Shown piece after piece: positions 6,742-7,036 of a DNA stretch of 7,036 bases. Location of the stretch: positions 1 through 7,036 of the forward strand of contig JAOQAA010000468.1 of assembly GCA_025963815.1 (NCBI GenBank). The letters are read 5' to 3'. The position numbers and the translations under genes are program-made. The notes beneath the pieces were generated by a model. The model was not told the origin of the DNA. It worked only from the letters and a program-made list of their open reading frames with translations, and did no database searches. Source of the stretch: Capsulimonas sp. GTDB taxonomy: Bacteria > Armatimonadota > Armatimonadia > Armatimonadales > Capsulimonadaceae. How positions within the stretch are numbered: the stretch's first letter is position 1; each line of letters opens with the position of its first letter.

Positions 6742-7036
6742 CTATTCCGTGCGATACGCCGTTAACGTTTCGGCCAGCTCAGCTTCGGTCAGCAAACGGA
6801 ACTTGCTTTCGCGCGTGGTATTGCGCTCCAGCACGCCAGCTTCCAGAACCCAGCCCTTCGCCAATTTCTCCTTGATGAAGGCCGAGACATCGCTCTTGCC
6901 TTCGCCTTCAGTCGAATAATCAGCGTCGGCGCGGTCCTCGGCGTCCAGGTGCTTGGCGCCGACGCCCCAGGCGTAAACGCCGGCCGTGAGGGCCTGGGCC
7001 AGTGTCGGAACGCCGCCGCTCGTCTCCGTGGTCAGA
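6742..7036 (-). CDS. prcA: Proteasome alpha subunit, C-terminal 97 residues (5' end outside the window)
   Basis: The frame enters from the right edge and ends at TAG 6742-6744. The 20S alpha subunits form the outer rings of the proteasome, gate the chamber and dock the ATPase. The fragment fits the end of bacterial PrcA. TLAQALTAGVYAW (visible residues 11-23) matches the 'sL.dALriav.al' helix. WVLEAGVLERNTTRESKFRL (62-81) matches the 'LEVAVLDanrprRaFRrI' strand. TEAELAETL matches the final helix. Between them lies an acidic, charged linker (about 31-50) that is longer than in Mycobacterium. The placement directly before pafA, 18 bp apart on the same strand, echoes the prcB-prcA...pafA order of actinobacterial loci and strengthens a call that the short fragment alone would leave moderate. 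The N-terminal gate and most of the fold cannot be seen. Confidence 0.75.
   Translation of the reverse strand, partial: LTTETSGGVPTLAQALTAGVYAWGVGAKHLDAEDRADADYSTEGEGKSDVSAFIKEKLAKGWVLEAGVLERNTTRESKFRLLTEAELAETLTAYRTE

Noticed and set aside
6214..6765. Plus-strand open frame of 183 codons opposite pafA
   Set aside because: Antisense to the conserved N-terminal half of PafA, with no recognisable domain and no promoter seen.

Overview
The window carries five protein genes and is coding almost throughout. It suggests a moderately GC-rich bacterium that has a Pup-proteasome system but is probably not a typical actinobacterium. The pupylation ligase is clearly PafA-like, yet it is longer than actinobacterial PafA, carries an extra segment of about 30 residues, and has lost a stretch that is strongly conserved in Mycobacterium. 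Pup (or 'UBact') proteasome loci are known outside Actinobacteria, in phyla such as Armatimonadota and Nitrospirota. Armatimonadota is my best guess from overall flavour only; no rRNA or other taxonomic marker is present.

Left part (1-1787, minus strand): the first 595 codons of a GH15 glucoamylase-type glycoside hydrolase that runs off the left edge. It is transcribed away from a complete plus-strand phosphoenolpyruvate carboxylase gene, ppc (1888-4731, 947 aa). The 100-bp divergent spacer holds a plausible promoter for the GH15 gene. A -10-like TACAAT lies just upstream of the ppc ATG, placed so that the ppc mRNA could be leaderless. Both -10 elements sit in a similar 13-bp motif, GGGTAnnnTACSG.

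Middle (4732-5244): ppc converges on a small minus-strand gene for a 118-aa unrecognised protein. A long imperfect hairpin lies between them and includes the small gene's stop codon. The small gene has its own strong sigma70-type promoter and a consensus Shine-Dalgarno, so it is probably not just the tail of the operon upstream.

Right part (5245-7036, minus strand): the 3' end of a proteasome alpha-subunit gene (prcA) is followed after 18 bp by pafA, the Pup-protein ligase. Tagging enzyme and protease core are therefore likely co-transcribed. Pup itself, Dop, PrcB and the Mpa/ARC ATPase are not in the window; they may lie beyond the right edge.

Functionally the window joins storage-glucan breakdown (GH15), anaplerotic carbon fixation (PEPC) and regulated protein degradation (PrcA, PafA). 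Nothing in the sequence ties the carbon genes to the proteasome genes beyond adjacency.
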